DNA of 64,000 nt from Muricoccus pecuniae (GTDB lineage: Bacteria > Pseudomonadota > Alphaproteobacteria > Acetobacterales > Acetobacteraceae). Of the stretch, positions 62,176 to 64,000 are shown one piece after another. The stretch is taken from the NCBI RefSeq assembly GCF_014199205.1, contig NZ_JACIJD010000003.1, positions 124,001 to 188,000 on the forward strand, in the 5' to 3' direction. The position numbers and the translations under genes are program-made. Every line of letters starts with the position of its first letter. The stretch's first letter is position 1. The notes under the pieces were generated by a model that worked only from the letters and a program-made list of their open reading frames with translations, was not told the origin of the DNA and made no database searches.

Positions 62176-63213
62176 ATGATCAAGGGATTACGGGCGGCGG
62201 TCGGGCGGGCGGTGCTCGGGGCCGCGGCGCTGTGCGGGGCGGCGGGCGCCGCCGGGGCGCAATCGACGGCGGACACGATGGGGGCCATCCGCTCGCGGGG
62301 CGCGGTGCTCTGCGGCGTGGCCGGCACCACGGCGGGGTTCAGCCTGCCGGACAGCCAGGGCGCGATGCGCGGGCTGGATGCCGATGGGTGCCGCATCGTG
62401 GCGGCGGCCATCCTGGGGGACGCGAACAAGGTCCGCTTCATCAACACCACCGCGACGAACCGCTTCACCGCGCTGCAATCGGGCGAGGTGGACATGCTCG
62501 TCCGCAACACGACCTGGACGCTGGGGCGGGAGGCCGCGCTCGGCCTCGAATTCGCGAGCATCAACTTCTACGACGGCACCGGCTTCATGGTGAAGAAGGC
62601 CTCCGGCGTCACCTCCGTGCGCGGGCTGGACGGCGCGACGGTCTGCGTGCAGCCGGGCTCGACGACGGAGCTGAGCCTGACGGACTACTTCCGCGTCCAC
62701 CGCATGCGCTTCACCCCGCTGGTGATCGAGAACCTGGAGGAGCTGCGGGCCGCCTTCATCGCCGGGCGCTGTGACGCCTTCACCACCGATGCCAGCTCGC
62801 TCGCCGCCTTCCGCTACACCCAGGGGCCGAACGCCGATCAGTACCTTCTGCTGCCCGAGATCATCTCGAAGGAGCCGCTGGGGACGATGGTCCGCAAGGG
62901 CGACTGGAAGTTCTTCGACATCGTGCGCTGGGCGCATTTCGCGCAGCTCACGGCCGAGGAGCTGGGGATCGACAGCGAGAACATCGGCAGCTTCCGCAAC
63001 AGCCCGCTGCCGGAGGTGCAGCGCTTCATGGGCGTGACGGGGGACCTGGGCAAGTCGCTCGGCGTCGCGCCTGATTGGGCGGTGCAGATCGTGAAGCAGG
63101 TCGGCAATTTCGGGGAGATGTGGGACCGCAACATCACGCCGCTGGGCGTGCAGCGCGGGATCAACAATCTCTGGACCAAGGGCGGGCTGCAATACGCGCC
63201 GCCGATGCGCTGA
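62176..63213 (+). CDS. Second AapJ-like amino-acid-binding protein
   Basis: A 345-residue periplasmic binding protein, paralogue of 54866-55894. Signal peptide (AVLGAAALCGAAGAAGAQ), the GAIRSRGAVLCGVAGTTAG opening, NRFTALQSGEVDMLVRNTT, and the same LWTKGGLQYAPPMR ending. No permease or ATPase gene is adjacent. A GC hairpin follows the stop. The ligand is probably a polar amino acid, by family only. Confidence 0.9.
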   Translation: MIKGLRAAVGRAVLGAAALCGAAGAAGAQSTADTMGAIRSRGAVLCGVAGTTAGFSLPDSQGAMRGLDADGCRIVAAAILGDANKVRFINTTATNRFTALQSGEVDMLVRNTTWTLGREAALGLEFASINFYDGTGFMVKKASGVTSVRGLDGATVCVQPGSTTELSLTDYFRVHRMRFTPLVIENLEELRAAFIAGRCDAFTTDASSLAAFRYTQGPNADQYLLLPEIISKEPLGTMVRKGDWKFFDIVRWAHFAQLTAEELGIDSENIGSFRNSPLPEVQRFMGVTGDLGKSLGVAPDWAVQIVKQVGNFGEMWDRNITPLGVQRGINNLWTKGGLQYAPPMR

Positions 63214-63224
63214 TCCCTGGCTGA

Positions 63225-63253
63225 GGGCCGGGGGAGGGAGGATTCCCCGGCCC
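63225..63253 (+). terminator. Terminator-like GC hairpin
   Basis: Stem GGGCCGGGG (63225-63233) / CCCCGGCCC (63245-63253), 11-base loop, 12 bp after the binding-protein stop, without a T-run. Confidence 0.4.
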
Positions 63254-63439
63254 GGTCCCCCCTGGGTGGCGCGCGGCGTCGGGCGCCGGCACGGGGGCGC
63301 ATGCGGGGCGGGTGTTTCGCGCGGCCTCCTGGCCGCCCGGCCGGGCCGCGTGGCGGCCGGTGGAACGATGGGCCCGCCCGGGGGTTAAGGGCTGTGGCCC
63401 GGGCGGGTGCGCCGCGCCGGGTTTCCCGGAGGCCACCCC

Positions 63440-64000
63440 GTGCTGCCCTTGCCCCTTCCGCTCTTCCCCCTCGCCGCCCTCGCCCTCGTCGGGGGGCTGT
63501 TGTCCGCCTGCGCCGTGCCCTCCTCCTCCGCCGCGGACAGGGGGCGGATCGCGGGGCGGACCTATGTGGTCACGGGGGCGTCCAGCGGGCTCGGGCGCGG
63601 GGTGGCGGTTCGGCTGGGGGCGCTGGGGGCGAATGTCGTGCTCGCTGCGCGGCGGGCCGAGCTGCTGGAGGAGGTGGCGGCCGAGGTGCGGGCCGGGGGC
63701 GGCCAGGCCCTCGTCGTGCCGACCGACGTCTCGGACCCCGCGGCCGTGCAGCGCCTGGCGGGGGCCGCGGTGGAGCGCTTCGGCAAGATCGACGTGTGGA
63801 TCAACAACGCCGCCGTCGCCTCCATCGGGCGCTTCGAGGAGATCCCGATCGAGGATCACATGCGGATCGTGGACGTGAACCTGAAGGGCGCGATCGCGGG
63901 CAGCCACGCCGCGCTGCGCCAGTTCCGCGCGCAGGGCGGGGGCACGCTGGTGAACATCGCCTCCGTCGAGGGGCGGGTGCCGGTCGCCTATCACGCGAGC
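63440..64000 (+). CDS. SDR oxidoreductase with lipoprotein-type N-terminus (partial)
   Basis: Translation from GTG 63440 (CGGAGG just upstream) gives 187 codons running off the window. The first 25 residues form a hydrophobic signal ending in the lipobox-like LLSAC, then the SDR core: TGASSGLGRG (cofactor binding), DVWINNAAVAS, VNIASVEGR with the catalytic Ser, and YHAS at the very end, the start of YxxxK. A dehydrogenase tethered to a membrane would be unusual. The 3' end is not in the window. Confidence 0.7.
   Translation, partial: MLPLPLPLFPLAALALVGGLLSACAVPSSSAADRGRIAGRTYVVTGASSGLGRGVAVRLGALGANVVLAARRAELLEEVAAEVRAGGGQALVVPTDVSDPAAVQRLAGAAVERFGKIDVWINNAAVASIGRFEEIPIEDHMRIVDVNLKGAIAGSHAALRQFRAQGGGTLVNIASVEGRVPVAYHAS

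Overview
The window is high-GC DNA (about 70% by eye) packed with genes on both strands, with many 4-base stop/start overlaps (ATGA, GTGA, TTGA). The gene content fits an alphaproteobacterium of the Acetobacteraceae, most like Roseomonas. The pointers are two Bug-type solute receptors at the left end, an HflKC/DegP block, a single-chain indolepyruvate oxidoreductase, a complete pqqABCDE operon next to a PQQ-type sugar dehydrogenase and cytochrome c, and a purL-bolA-grxD cluster. The genus is an inference from gene content; there is no rRNA here.

Layout: 0.1-4.3 kb holds two Bug receptors, a short-chain dehydrogenase, a small membrane protein and a ribokinase-type sugar kinase. 4.4-9.6 kb is membrane and protein quality control (mrp facing hflK-hflC-degP). 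9.6-16 kb has serA, an SCO/SenC copper chaperone, and a 1189-residue modular surface-type protein with Calx-beta-like domains, a 26-proline run and two copies of a DUF4214-like helical module. 16-25 kb carries an Lrp regulator divergent from the indolepyruvate oxidoreductase, an acyl-CoA dehydrogenase, an M20 peptidase and small secreted proteins. 24.5-32.5 kb has a soluble globin-coupled chemoreceptor, an EF-hand protein, tRNA-Val(CAC), gph, glmU-glmS and a methyltransferase. 32.6-38 kb has gabD, gor and membrane proteins.

38-47.6 kb is a long same-strand run: class II DAHP synthase, nicotinate phosphoribosyltransferase, a degenerate NAD-synthetase-like protein, gltX, cysS, a GNAT acetyltransferase, an RcnA-like metal exporter and trmJ. 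47.6-52.7 kb is the PQQ block; pqqA (25 codons) was found by reading the sequence. 53-60 kb has rpsD, a TspO-like membrane protein, an amino-acid-binding protein, an MFS permease overlapping grxD, bolA and purL. 60-64 kb is a small accessory pocket: a transposase N-terminal relic, a markedly low-GC lone gene with a nuclease-like D...QxKR pattern, a small conserved protein, a second orphan amino-acid-binding protein, and a lipoprotein-type SDR cut by the window end.

The observations most worth a second look are: a 107-bp CTAG-ended palindromic element present twice, each time between convergent genes and supplying their stop codons; a 54-bp tandem repeat that has copied the cysS stop / acetyltransferase start junction; an NAD-synthetase relative that has lost both active sites directly downstream of nicotinate phosphoribosyltransferase; and the lone low-GC gene at 60.8-61.7 kb, the best candidate for an undescribed defence-type function. 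No CRISPR array, prophage or rRNA was seen.
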